The translations under genes and the position numbers were made by a program. Shown one piece after another: positions 13,336-25,759 of a stretch of DNA of 64,000 nt. The stretch comes from Chaunax sp. Z400 (taxonomy: Eukaryota; Chordata; Actinopteri; Lophiiformes; Chaunacidae), in NCBI GenBank assembly GCA_037577475.1, contig CM075188.1, forward strand, positions 8,404,501 through 8,468,500. The letters are read 5' to 3'. Position 1 is the first letter of the stretch, and each line of letters starts with the position of its first letter. Below the pieces are notes generated by a model. It had not been told where the DNA came from, searched no databases, and worked only from the letters and a program-made list of their open reading frames with translations.

Positions 13336-14306
13336 CTGACAAGTGGCAGGGGGTTTCCTCTGACTCTGCACTCCAGACGAATAGGACTTCCTTCTGCCAC
13401 CTCCTGACTCTTGAGCTTCTGAAGGAAGCAGGGAGGAGACAGCGGTCCATGAGATGTTGGCGCTCCAGACTGTTGGTACTTTGCAGAAACTGTCCCTCCC
13501 ATCGAGCCTCCAGGCTGGCTCATGGCCGGTTGGCTTGACTGTGTCTCCTCTTGCTGGCTTGGAGGCAGAGAGGGAACAGAGGCTGAGCCCTGAGGGGCTG
13601 GTCTCCGACTCCTTGGAGACAGATAGCCACTATCAGGAGAGGAGGAGTCCTCCTCCACCTGCTGCTCCAGGTGAGCAGAACCTTTGAAGATGGAAGACAG
13701 CTCCTCGATGAACGTGGCAGCCCGGCTACAGAACTCTGTGGCTGAGCCTGTCCGATCATTCATCGCCAGGCCTTCATGAAGCAGCCTTGGTTTATCCTGC
13801 TTATAAACAGGCTGGATGGTTTTGCGGCGGTCAACCTTCTCAGCAGAGGACGGATCCTCACTAGACACCTGTACAGGTTTGCTGGGTGAAGCTACGACCG
13901 CTGCATTGTCATCTGGACAGGGGGCTTTGGTCTGGTGCTGCAGATTTGGGCCTGTGGTAAGGCTTTCACTAGTTTGAGGGGCCACGGGAAGAGAGGGGAC
14001 ATGTTGGAGAGCCTGCTCCTGGGATGTAGGATTACGGAGGCCTGGATCTTCAGTTTCAGATTGGTCACCAAAGGCCTCCCGGGCCAGGTCCAGGCTACGG
14101 TTAATCTCGTCTGCATTCAAGAAGGCGGTAAGATCTGCAAAGTCTCCATCTCCAGAATCCAGCTCTGTCACTGAGTCCAGGTAGAGTTCCCCATCAGAGG
14201 ATGCCTCAGAAAATACCCCCCCATCGCCCTCCAAAGTCCTGCCTCCTGCCACGTCCTTCAGCAGCAGAGAGATGGGGAGTGGCTGATTCCAACTCCCGTC
14301 CTGCAT
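13336..14306 (-). CDS. palld: palladin, N-terminal coding exon (partial gene)
   Basis: Palladin is an actin-bundling, Ig-domain scaffold of stress fibres, focal adhesions and Z-lines. This exon gives 323 residues plus two bases. The start chosen is the ATG at 14306, one base inside the exon after the acceptor (ttcag); the MQDGS opening matches the MQDDS start of the paralogue myopalladin. Visible landmarks are DFADLTAFLNADEINRSLDL (about residues 55-74), a CSRAATFIEELSSIF helix (about 190-205), the palladin-type SSSPDSGYLSPR motif (about 218-230), a Pro/Ser/Gln-rich linker, and from about residue 293 the first Ig domain (FLQKLKSQEVAEGS, then LECRVRGNP). The exon stops inside that Ig domain at a gtaacg donor. 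The SPDSGYLSP motif and EINRSLDLAR favour palladin over myopalladin. The rest of the gene is outside the window to the left. Confidence 0.92.
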
Positions 14307-14307
14307 C

Positions 14308-16229
14308 CTGAAATACACATGAACTGTCATTAACTAGCAAATTACATACATTTACACTGTAGACAGTACATTTGACACTGTCAACATGAGATAACTGACA
14401 AACAAAGTGGAGTCAGGCTTAAAATATAGACTTCACAATAGTGCCACATTTGCTCTCACAGCCATAGCTGGTAGGATGACTCAGGCCAGTGTCATCTGGA
14501 CACAGATGGTTGTATTAGCAAAGACCTTAACTGAGGTCATAGTGGACAGGACTGGTATTTCTCACTCACTCTGTTTCTATCGGGACATTTTACCCCACCA
14601 TTCTTTCCATAGGTGCTCTCAAACAATAGAGACAGCAATACTCAACAACATAAGGAATAAATGACATAAAAGCCCTGGCTTGTAACATGGCAAATGTAAT
14701 ATTATTTAGACTTGAGATTTAAAAAATGCTAAAGATGCTTGATTTAGATATGAAGAGTGTTCCACATTCGTGGGGCTCAAACAGCAAAGGCCTGGTCACC
14801 TTTAGTCACCAGCCGGAATCAACCAGTAGATCCACTGATCTCAGAGAAGGGCCAGGCACACAGTGAGTCAATGAGTCCAATATATAATTTGGAGCAAGGC
14901 CATTTAATGCTTTAAAGGTTATGAAGCAAAATTAAATGGGCAGCCAGCATAAGTCACAGAGTCGTAATGCGTTCAAATCAAATTCAAGCAGCTGTGTTCT
15001 GCACCAGCAGGAGTCGGTGAAGGGAGTTCTGACCTGCATCAAGTGCATTACAGTATAGTCTAGGGGAGAAAAGACAAAAGGATGAATAACCTTTTGTAAA
15101 TCAGAGAGATTAAGAAGAAAGATATGACTCGAGAGATTGTTTTTAGATAAAAGAAGCATGACATAACCATTAGAACCATCTACTCAGTAAATTTTCATTA
15201 ATTGATGTTTTCATCTTGGATGTTACTCATCCTATTGGTAGGGTTGCAATCAAGGCATGTTATTACCAAAGGCCATTCCAAACGAATATACAAAATATAC
15301 CAGTATTAAAATCAACTATAAATTCTGAATTTCCATATGGTCATATCATAAATCTATCTTTTTTTCCAAACTAAGGTTGTAAGGGCATCTTAAACCATAA
15401 TCCAAACATAAGTGTGCATCTAGCATCCACTTATGTCATGATGCATCCTCACATGTTACTTTAAACATAATGTATTCATCTCACCATTTTACTAGATTAA
15501 AATTGGTGTGTCTCCTTTGGTCTGATCTCTTGAGACATTGACTCTAGGCATATAGTGTGTTGTCAGGCTGTCGGTGCAGATACATGCATGACAAGGTGTG
15601 ACACTCAGAGCCCCATGGCGTCCAGAAGACCAGCTGTTGTTATTTTTAATCTCCTGGGCTATGTTTCACAGCAGCAGCACAAACCCGACCACCCTGAGCT
15701 CAGGAAAAAGGTTCTTGAAACCACTGCCTTCAAACTCATACAGGTACAAATGGACACGTACAAAGACATGCTGGGCTAAAGCATTAAACGGACAAACCAA
15801 TACTATGTCTCTCTAAAGTAATATTACATGAAGAGCTGATCAAATATTAATGTGGAAAATGTGTACACTGAGACTGATTGACAGAGTCTTAGCAACTGTC
15901 AATGCTATCAAAGTTTCCACTGAATCTACCTCATCTTTTCAAGATTTAATATGTCTTATTATGTTAACTTAAATATTTATTGTGTCCTATATATGTATTT
16001 TCGTGGCATTTGCTATATTTAATAAAAATAAATTTAGGCCAAGTTAAAGTGAGGAAGAATCCAAATGCCCTTAAAAGAAGATGACAAAGATTACATATCT
16101 ATGTTTAAATATACTGTATAACCACTACATTTAAAACTGTTATACCATTACAATAAATAGCGTAATACTTTTGATGAATAATCAACAACAAAACCAAAAA
16201 ATGCCACTGAAAAACAGAACAAAGCCTAC
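14308..16229. other. palld 5' leader intron or intergenic
   Basis: This is AT-rich DNA upstream of the palld coding exon. It holds a dispersed repeat (14750-15180) and an unrecognised plus-strand frame, ATG 15615 to stop 15779 (54 codons), containing a CAG-gtacaa donor-like site. No exon can be assigned to a known gene. Confidence 0.5.
14750..15180. repeat. dispersed LINE-like 3' fragment
   Basis: The stretch with 'ggccatttaatgctttaaa', 'gttatgaagcaaaatt', 'cagccagcataagtcacag' and 'tgcaccagcaggagtc' is characteristic of a repeat found widely in fish introns. It resembles the non-coding end of an old LINE. The family was not determined and no reading frame is intact. Confidence 0.45.
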
Positions 16230-16508
16230 CTTGAAGTGTGGTATGTCTCCAAATGCTGCCTCCTGGTTTCCTCCTTTATTAAGTAAGAATGAGCCAAAAA
16301 AGAAGCTCCTCTTTCCAGAAGAGCAGCCTTATTGGTCAGACGGTCTGCAAGATCTGTCAGGTTCAGGGTCCAACTGTATGCTTCTCTGCAGTGGGCCGCT
16401 ATCCCATCTGTCCCAGGCTCATTCGGCTCACTGTGTGGGGCTATATTTGGCCCAAGCTCAGATTTCACAGCCAGGACACTGGCAAGAAGCGAGGGCGTTA
16501 TGGTAGTC
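16230..16508 (-). other. unassigned candidate coding exon
   Basis: This minus-strand block of 279 bp is flanked by a good acceptor (cttctgttccccag) and donor (CAAG then gtaggc), is GC-richer than its surroundings, and has one frame open throughout (92 full codons). The product looks helical and charged (for example LADRLTNKAALLERGASFL and KEETRRQHLETYH). I do not recognise it and it has no internal ATG in that frame. It ends in the phase that would join the palld exon directly (AG plus G ATG), so it could be an upstream palld exon giving an extended N-terminus, a 5' leader exon that happens to be open, or part of an unrelated gene. The phase match alone has a one-in-three chance. Confidence 0.4.
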
Positions 16509-17351
16509 CTGGGGAACAGAAGATTGTGGTGAAATTTTTACAGGACTTTATTTGTTAATCTAACTCAAAAAACATCCCGTTGGAATATTTGACATCACAC
16601 ACCTGCTAATAATAAGCTAGTTGCACTAGGGCCCATGGAACATTCAGAGGTCCTAACTGTGTATGGGCCCCACTTAAAACCACAGGTTGGTTATTGGCTG
16701 TGTTATGGTTTCACAGGTGAAGGCATCTTATATGACACTATAGCATGACAGCAGCTTGTCAGCATTGCCACTGTCTACCCCTGAGTTGACCCAATGACCC
16801 AAGACCACCCACTTATCTCACTAATGGTCGAGTACGCTCCTACAGTAGGCCTTTAGCAAAGAGCAAGACTAGACTAGCGACTAGTAACTTAGCGATTGTC
16901 AATGCTGCTTACATGAGTATGTTCAGAACCAAAAGAGGCACAGATTTGTAGCATTTTAAACTCTCTCCCTTGCAAACAAATGGCATCCACAATGTTTTAA
17001 TTGGTATACCAGAAAAAGACAGAGGCAGCTCACTGTAGAGCCTGGTCCAGTTCAGCTCCACCTCTAGGTCCTGTCCCAACTAAACCCAAACCTACCCATT
17101 AGATTCAGAGAGATGGAGTCAACCCATTTGGCTCTGCAGTGAGGCCCATTTGGAAAAAGATGTCCAAGAGCAATGACAAAACAGTGAGTCACAAGCATGT
17201 CAGAAAGTGTGAGAGCCATGCAGCATCACCTGGTCTATTTCTAGGTCACTATCACATTTTGTGCTCTCATGGCTATTCTGGTTCTTCGTCATTCTACTGA
17301 TTACCCTGAAGTACAAGTGATAAAGAAGGAATTTCCTCTGTAACGATCTGC

Positions 17352-17425
<74 letters not shown>

Positions 17426-18060
17426 AGCTAGTTAGTATTCTTGTGAAATCCTAATCACTTGTCATTGTACCTGAATTAGTATAACTGAGACTAAAGTATC
17501 ATTTCAAAATAAATGCATTATTTATGGAGACTTCTATAACCTACAGATTTGTCTGTGCTGTGATCTCTATATAAAGACAACACTATTCCCTGCATGACTG
17601 ATTATTTATATGTCACCAACATTCAGTTAACTACAGTGTGTCTAAATAGAGGAGACAGAGGAGCAGACTTTCTTCTCAAATTAGGCCTGTGAAATAACAA
17701 ATGCTTTTATGTCAGCCTTAAACTAAAAAAAAAAAATAGATGTACTGCATGCACTATTATCACTAGAGGGCAAAACTCACAGTAACCACCAACATCAGGA
17801 GTGCCACAGAAACCATACGAATACTTTTTCAATTATACTTTAAAATTGACACACGTTTATACGCACTGTGCTTTTTTGACGGCTTCGGGATCTCCTAATA
17901 ACAAACTAATAAGTAACCCGTCTTTACAAATGCGATACCAGCAGAAATCACAATTTAAATTGTCAAACACTTAAAAACAGTAAATTAAAACAACATTCAA
18001 AGCACTCGAATGTTAGGATTTGCTTTTTCCTTCCGAGAAAATGTGTCTCCTCACGGCTCC
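16509..18060. other. intergenic or upstream leader region
   Basis: This is AT-rich sequence with a long CA microsatellite (17354-17424). The shared region at about 18040-18130 may serve as a divergent promoter for anapc4 and for whatever transcript runs leftwards. No convincing exon was found; a CAG-gtgtgt site near 16602 is preceded by stops in every useful frame. Confidence 0.4.
17354..17424. repeat. (CA)n microsatellite, about 35 units
   Basis: This is an uninterrupted CA dinucleotide run of 71 bases, likely length-polymorphic. Confidence 0.98.
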
Positions 18061-18323
18061 CGTTCCTTCACGATGATTGGTTACAAAGAAAATATGGCGC
18101 TGTCCGCGTAGTTGTGAAAACATAATGAAAAAATCTTAAATCTATTGTTTCGCGGTTGGAGTGGAGTCTGTTTCGTTTTCATAGTTCAGTACGACATGTT
18201 GTTATTATTATTTCGCCATCCGTAATGTCCAGTACGGGGAATTATCCATTTTCTCTTCATTAGTTTCGTCGGCTTGCTAACAAACCTGCTAGCATCATAT
18301 CTTTAACCTGTCAACTTTTCACG
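18060..18323 (+). promoter_or_regulatory. anapc4: anapc4 promoter and 5' leader exon
   Basis: The region has raised CpG content, an inverted CCAAT box (attgg at 18076-18080) and an ATGGCG motif (18094-18099) like the YY1 core common at housekeeping promoters. The coding start exon begins with a splice acceptor (ttttccag before 18752), so an upstream non-coding exon must exist. The best donor is ACG-gtatgg at 18323/18324. The transcription start was not determined; no TATA box is seen. Confidence 0.45.
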
Positions 18324-18759
18324 GTATGGCTCCTGCTTTTTAGCACCGAGTGTTGTTTAGTAAAGCTTCCTTGCGCTGTCCTACACCCACCTACCTGCTG
18401 CATACTTTTTTGTTTACATTTTACATGCTAGTTTAATTTCTCAGATGCCAAGGGGGCTTCTTCAAATTGTGCAACACTGCCTGAAGCGATGAAGCATGAA
18501 ATCAATGTCCTAGATCTTCTTGATTATCTGTTTCCGCTTGAAAATAGATCATGAAAATGATTGCTCATTCGTTTTCTTTTGATCGAGAAAATTGCAGGTC
18601 GTCCAATTGTACTGTAATAAAAAGACAAGCTGAACTGTCTTGTCAAGAACCAAAGAAAGGATTACATTATGTCAATAGAGTATAGAGACTTTAACCCTAC
18701 ATATGGCTTTCTGTTATTTGACTATTTATTAAAGCTTTTAATGTTTTCCAGCCCAGAAC

Positions 18760-21700
18760 ATGCCTGCCTTCCGGCAAGTGGGGGAGAAACAACTCCCTAA
18801 CCCTGTACTGTGTATGGCATGGTCTCCTAAAAGGGATCTAATTGCTCTGGCCAACACAACTGGAGAGGTAATTTCTTTATCCTGAACCATATTATGGTAT
18901 CTTTTATAGCTTGTGTAATTCTATGGTCGGTCTTTGTGTATAGTTGCTGTTACACCGCCTGGCTAGTTTCCAGCGTGTTTGGAGCTTACCGCCCAGTGAG
19001 TATACTGGGAAGGAGATCACTGCACTTGCCTGGAGACCTGATGGAAAAAGTAAGGAATGACTTTCTGTTATTAGTCGTGTACTTGTTGATGGAAATATGA
19101 GGCTGTTGTACATTTTTCCTTTCTTTTATTCCCCAGTATTGGCCTTCAGCCTTGGAGATACCAAGCAGGTGGTCCTGTGTGGTGTTGAGAAAGCAGAGAT
19201 CCTCCATGTATTTCCATTGCAGAACCCTGTGACATGCATGCATTGGATGGAGGTGATGGAGGAGAGCAGGTACGCATGAGGCTCAGGGATCCAACCAGTG
19301 GCACAAAGGACATCTGATTTAATAAAAAATTTAAAAAAAGTAAATGTTTGGTGTTTTTGTGTGTTTCAGTGCTCTGAGCAGCTTCTACAATTCCGAAGAT
19401 GAATCCAAACTTTTTCTTCCCAAATTACCGACACTCCCCAAGAGGTAACACCAGCATTCATTGTACAGATCACAAATTACATGACAGACACTCCTGAGTT
19501 GATTGAATAGCATTGTTTCAAACTGTTGTTCTTTCCCTCAGCTATAGCACTACTTCAAAAATCTTCAGGTGGGCCAGTACTTTAATTTAATTTGTCAGAT
19601 ATCATTGTCTACTGTATGTTTTGCTTGTCATAGCAGGCATATGTATTTTATCTGTGTTACAGTGATGACAAGTCCGATGAAATAATGAATCTCCTGGGAG
19701 ATGTCAGGTACATTAAGCCGGAGACTTTTTGGTGCGGTGTACTTTTTAGGTTGGACTGAAAATGATTTCATTCCCCCGTTGTGTTTCCATGTAGGCTGAA
19801 CATACTTGTGCTTGGAGGAGATGCTGGCTTTGTGGAGCTTTATGCCTACGGGATGTACAAAATAGCCACTCTAGCAGGAGTAAGGCTTTTTCATTCAGTC
19901 TTAAGACTTCTCCTTTTGATGTCATTAATCAACTGATATATTAGACCCTGAAAATTTATTGGAACAAACCTGATTTGAAATGCAGAATTGTGTCATTTAA
20001 CAGCAAAACCAAAAGTCTAGCTTGACTTTGATTGCAATGCAAGAACATCTTAAAATAAAATGCTCGTCCCCATAATAAACTTTCACCTCAGCAATTTCTG
20101 TAGAGTTGAATTATCACAAAATCAAAAAATTGGAAACATTTTAAGCTTCATAGCAAGTACAGCACATTAATTACCAAACATTTATAATGGATTTTATGCA
20201 TTTAAAAACCTTTAAAACTGATATATGAAGAATACTGTGATAGCTTTAGTGATTCATGTGGTCTTCTAATTGAATGGCACTCTTCAGGTATCAGGAACCT
20301 GTCGCAGCCTGAGTCTGTCCAGTGATCTCAAATCATTGTCTGTAATCACACAAGTGAGGTCTGCTGAAAACAACCCAGAGATCTGCTACATTCAGGTGAG
20401 ATGAATGGTTTGCCTTCACCTTCACCTTTTTTAGCTATATGTCAAAAAAATTAATTCTGTAATTATGACAAGTGTTGGCACAAATGTGCATTTTATATCC
20501 AAAAGGTCAAAGCTCACCTTCACTGTAACATCAGAATGTTCTGCAGAAAAGAACCTTTCGGGCCATTGTTCAACACCATAACTCAGGAACAAGGGGGGGG
20601 GGGGGTGACCGTATGCCATATTTGGTCAAATACTGGATTGTTGACACTATTATTGGGTGTCTATATTAAAACTGTGGTGATTATATAGATCTTCTGTGCT
20701 ATATATTTGAAGATGTGTGTGAAGTATCAATGTTTTAGAATTTGCACTACACTAACCACCTTTTTATTAAATTCCTCCAAAGTCTTGACTACATATTGAA
20801 CAGTAGTTTGAACAGACATGGATGTAAACTGAAACTTGACTGGTTGGGGGAGGCATACAGATGAGAATTATTCTTGCCATTTGCTTATTTCATCTTTGTC
20901 TCTCAGCTAGACACAAGGTTGTTGTCAGACTGTCTGCCTGAGGTGACCAGGATGGCACGCAAGTTCACCCACATCTCTACCCTGCTGCAATACCTGCACC
21001 TCTCACTCACGTGTATGTGTGAAGCCTGGGAGGACATCCTCATGCAGATGGACCTTCGACTCACTAAGTTTGTTCAGGTCAGTAGTCGTGGGTTGTTGTC
21101 TGAATTGGGTGAAGTGAGAGAGAACAGCAAATGTATTATTTTTCCTCTTTTCAGGAAAAGAACACAAGCACTCAAGTTCAAGATGAGTTTCTGGAGCTTC
21201 TGCTGTGGGGACAGTCGAGGTGAGAAAAGAGGCCATTTCTTTTATTATTGTTTGCTCATTATTAAGCAATGTAAATTGCATTATTATATATTACTGCAGT
21301 GTCCTGAAGATGGTGATACAATATCTTGGGCTTGTTAATCTAATCTTTCTTACCACTGGTGTTTTGCTTTCATGCAGCCCTGAGCTACAGGCTCTTCTCA
21401 TGAACCAGTTGACTGTCAAGGTGAGAGTAAGATGTGTTTCAAATGCTCCTCGTTGTGTTCAAACTTGGATTTATACACAGTTCAGTTAATATAAAAAAAA
21501 AATACATACAAATACATCTTGTTTGTTGTCTGTTTATTCTATTTTCATCACAGGGCCTGAAGAAGCTCGGCCAGTCCATCGAGTCCTCTTACTCCAGCAT
21601 CCAGAAGCTGGTGATCAGCCACCTGCAGAGGTATCTTCAGCCTTTACCTCATCCTCAACACTGCCTGCCAGCTGAGCTCTCTCAGTTAAAATGTCTTCCT

Positions 21701-24700
21701 CCCTTCCTCTGGTTGTAGTGGCTCTGAGGCTCTGCTGTATCACCTCAGCGAGGTTAAAGGCATGTCCCTGTGGAAGCAGAAGTTTGAGCCCCTCGGTCTG
21801 GATTCAACAGCCATAGAAGGTACCATACCAATAACCTGCAAGGTCAGAAAAAAGCAACTCTTGATCAACAACGTTCACGTGTTTTATGTTTTCAGGTGCT
21901 ATCACAGCTGTGGGTTCCTTCTCTCTGAAAGCCAGTGAACTTCTGCAGTGAGTTCAATATATTTGTGATGAATTACCTTCTTGTATTATTAGCATTAGCA
22001 TCTGTTGCAGTTTTCCATATGTCCCTGATCTGCAAAGAATCCCTGCTTTCATGTTGTCATTTAGGGTTATTGACAAGAGTATGAAAAACTTTAAGGCCTT
22101 TTTCCGGTGGTTGTATGTAGGTAAGAATGAAAATTACAAATTTAATTTGTGCAATTTGACATACTGTAGTTTGTAAGATGCCATGGATACAATTTTAGTG
22201 ACTTTTTTCATACTCCCCACAGCTATGCTAAGAATGTGTGAGGAGCATGTACCACCAGAACTCAACAAGGTGAGTTATCAAAGGTGCTGAGAGACAGATT
22301 TGTCCCTGAAATTATTTTATGACTTTAACATGTGTGATTAATCCCTTAGATGACTCAGAAAGACATTGCATTTGTCGCTGACTTCCTATCTGAGCATTTC
22401 AGTGAGGTGAGATGAGCATCATGGCACCTTGATGATAGTTCATTACCCTTATCCAGTGTGCTGATTGGGATTTACAAACTGTTTTAACAGAATGAAGAAC
22501 TCTTTGATCGCAAAGGGAAGTACTTCAACGTGGAAAGAGTGGGTCAGGTAAATTTGTCCAGGTTTTTATGTCCTATAGCTTCAAGTGTTTTTGAATTAAG
22601 CTTCTGTTTTACAACAGTCTGGTTCCTCTTTTATATAACTGCAGTACCTGAAGGATGAGGACGAGGACCTCGTGTCTCCGCCAAACACAAAGGGAAACCA
22701 GTGGCTGAAGTTTTTACAGGAGAGCACGCACCTGAAGGGTGAACTACGATCTTGACTTTTGAAGTGCATATAATTACTTTTTTTTTTTTTTATACTAATT
22801 TGCATACTTTGGAATGAGGTCAAAAGATTTGAAACTACTGGGTCTCAGTTTTACTTTGAATAACAGTGCATCAAATAACAAATGAAATGTTTGACTTGTT
22901 TACCTAGAGAGCCCTTTGCTGTTTCCGTCATACCCCCAAAAGTCTTTGCACTTCGTCAAGAGGATGATGGAAAGTGTGATTGAGCAGTGTCTACAGAAAC
23001 CTGCAGTGAGTCTTGTGTGCTGTCTATCTTCCTCTTTTTCACCAGCATGGTTTAGTTTCAAATGTGTCTCACACACAAAGTGTAGGATGTAGCACGAAAA
23101 CTAGTTTCAAGACTGGCCTTGAAAACAGGAACCACATTGCCTTTTCTGCATGTAGGTCAATAACACTCCTGCAGCATTTTACACATACAGTGCTGTGGCC
23201 TCAATATAGCTTTTTGGGTTAAGTAATAGGTTTCGGTAAAATTTCTAAGTCGAAAAAAGACTTATTCCTTCAATGTGCATGTTTCTCATTTGTTTTTCTC
23301 TGTCTATGCAGGAAGTGATTGGGAAGTCGATAAGACAGGCCATCTTTTTGCCCCTGTACACGGTGCCAGACAGGTATGACATTATGCCTCAGTTAATAAT
23401 GTTCATGATTTAAAATATTACTAAATAAATGGGAATAAAGTTGATTTAATTGTTCCATCCATTTGTCTCCTCAGCTCTGAAAACACTCCACGGCTTTTTG
23501 AACTTCCATCTTTGTGCGTAAAACAAACAAAAATTCATAATAATAATAACATAATGGTCTGCCCAGTGAGGTAGGGGTTTGTATAAATGATATCTCTTTG
23601 TTGTCCTACAGGTGGAATGACAAGAAGGCCAAATTGCACTATGTTTTGTTCTGCATGCCAGAGATTTCACCCTGCAAGCTCTACCTATTTCGCAAAGGAA
23701 CAGACCCAAACAGGTGCACTGGTGTGATAGTGGGGTATGTGTGAGTTTCTCTGTGTGTTTGATCTGTGTTTATAACCATATTTGGTCTTTTCCTCTCACA
23801 GACACATCCCCAACAGCGTCATGTCCCTCGACCTCAGCCACCATCTTGACAACGCAGATGAGGATAATGCTGCAGCCCAGTTAGTGCCTCTCATGTCAAT
23901 TAATTTTGTTTAACAGACATATGTGCAAAGTTATCCCTCAGCTAATGAATGTGTTTCTACCACGATATTTTCTTTTCCAGGCCTCATTATGTATACAGCT
24001 GCCTGGATGCTCGTTTCTATGACGATGAAATGCTAACTATGGTCTTGCAAGGATCAGAAGAGGAGAGCGGAAAACGTGTCTTGGCTCAGCTTCCTCTTGC
24101 CTCCGCCCTGAGCTGTGAGACTGAATTCAACTGGGATCCTAACCTGAGGTGTGTGTATTAGAAAAGGTTCCCTTTTTGTAACAATAATTCTCACCGGTCT
24201 GAATGAGCAGGTTCTTTCTCATTCAGAGCAAAGAAAGTAAATGTAACAGAGTAAATTAAATGGCTGAAAATGTCTGACAGTAGTTTAGTTTTGGTCATTA
24301 TTTAAAGACAGCAGATGAGGAATAAGCTGCCACATGTGTCACCCATAATGTCAGGCTGGACCAGCAGAGCAGTGTCATTCCCTGCCAAGAACTGGTGTTG
24401 GGGAATCAGTGGCGTGAACTGGAAAGCATGAAGGCTCAGTTTGTTGCTGTCAATGGAATCCGAAAAGTGGCCTGTGTGGTATGTGAAATTTATATCTAAG
24501 ACCAATTATATTTCATGTGTGGTTTGGAATATTACGTATAAATGAATTGTACTGCAAAATTTCTGTATGTTCAGGATCCATGAATCCTTTTTTGGTGATC
24601 TCCCATTCCTCTGCCTGTTAATGAATGCACTGGACTGTTTACTTACATGGACTTCTTTCCTGGCAGCTAAGTGGGAATCTGAGGCACATACGTGTTTTTG

Positions 24701-24906
24701 AGATGGATGTAGAAGATGAAGATGACGAGGGAGCAGAGTCGCAGAACACCAGCGCTGACCAGGATCAGCTGGAAACCTCTATGACCAGGCAGGGGCAGGG
24801 AGATAAGGGTGTGGGGGCCGAAGATGAAGCTGGAGATCAAAGAGGAGCAGGGTTTCAAAAAATGGAGGAACATCTGGAGTCAGAGGAAGCCCTGGAACTC
24901 TCTTAA
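18760..24906 (+). CDS. anapc4: anaphase-promoting complex subunit 4
   Basis: APC4 is a scaffold subunit of the APC/C ubiquitin ligase that drives cyclin B and securin destruction in mitosis, linking the TPR lobe to the platform. Exons: 18760-18867, 18944-19049, 19137-19269, 19370-19444, 19542-19568, 19663-19707, 19795-19879, 20288-20395, 20907-21077, 21155-21219, 21378-21420, 21554-21630, 21719-21819, 21896-21947, 22065-22120, 22223-22269, 22350-22406, 22491-22547, 22645-22738, 22908-23005, 23312-23373, 23475-23513, 23612-23713, 23802-23879, 23981-24148, 24355-24478, 24667-24906. All phases join; the total is 805 residues, against 808 in human. The N-terminal WD40-type propeller is evident from WSPKRDLIALANTTGE and LAWRPDGK. 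The helical middle part has the near-invariant LPEVTRMARKFTHIS, KKLGQSIESSYSSIQKLV and GKYFNVERVGQYLKDE. The tail is acidic (FEMDVEDEDDEGAE). The ATG 18760 follows the acceptor by eight bases. Introns are 75-510 bases and contain nothing notable apart from a G-run near 20592. Confidence 0.97.
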
Positions 24907-25089
24907 GACTGAGACTTTGAAACAAGCTACAATTTTTTCTGTGTGGTATTTTTTGCAACATTCAGAAATATATTTGTTTGTGAAACTAAACAGTGTTGTG
25001 CTCATATTTGTTTGAAAAATAGATTTTTTCTTAAAAGTTTTCTATTGGTGTGTAAATGTTGAGTAATTTATCTTTTTTGGGGGGGGGAC

Positions 25090-25365
25090 ATGGGGGTGCA
25101 GTGCGTAACACTTGCCTCAGAGAGGCAGGTTTGCTCTCTGCGTAGGTTTGCTCTGGGTGCTACAGCTTCCTCCCACAGTCCAAAGACATACGTGAATTGA
25201 TGCCCATAGGTGTGAATATGAGTGTGACTGTCTATGCGTTGGCCCTGCGATGAACTGGTGACCTGTCCATGATGTACTCAACCTCTCACCCAATGTCAGC
25301 TAGGATAGGCCCCCCCATGACCCTTTAGAGGTTAAGCTGCTGTAGGAAAATGGATTATCATATTT
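25090..25365 (+). mobile_element. V-SINE/DANA-type SINE
   Basis: It has the conserved central words of this fish SINE group: ggtttgctctgggtgc, cttcctcccacagtccaaag, ggtgtgaatatgagtgtgac, ccctgcgatgaactggtgac and aatgtcagctaggatagg. The tRNA-like head is degraded. It lies about 180 bases downstream of the anapc4 stop codon. Confidence 0.75.
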
Positions 25366-25759
25366 GTCACTATAGCCATTCACTCTATATTTTCCTGAAC
25401 TGGACAAGCACCGTAGCCCTGTTGGTCATTAAATAATTTGATTGAAAAATAAATTGAACAGTCAAGTACATTCATGAATTACAAGAAAGAACGTTTATGT
25501 TCGGATTCTGCAAACCTCTGTCAAGGCTGAGCATTCCCTCCAGAGGATTCCTTTTTCCCCAATTGTGACACTCTTATTTATATGCAACACCTGTATTTAG
25601 ATTCTTTCCCCATGAAAACAGACAACTACAACCTGGATCCAGCCATAATGTTTGGAGTAGGAAAAACAGCTGTTCCAGAAAAGTCTGTATTTAATTTTCC
25701 CTTGGTCATATTCCTCACAAGTTAATCATCTTTTCCCACTGCAGTTTATCTCTGATAAA

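Noticed and set aside
17354..17424. CRISPR-like regular repeat
   Set aside because: It is a simple CA microsatellite without spacers, in a vertebrate genome.
21631..21718. U12-type intron in anapc4 (donor gtatctt)
   Set aside because: No TTCCTTAAC-like branch site close to the acceptor; an ordinary GT-AG intron.
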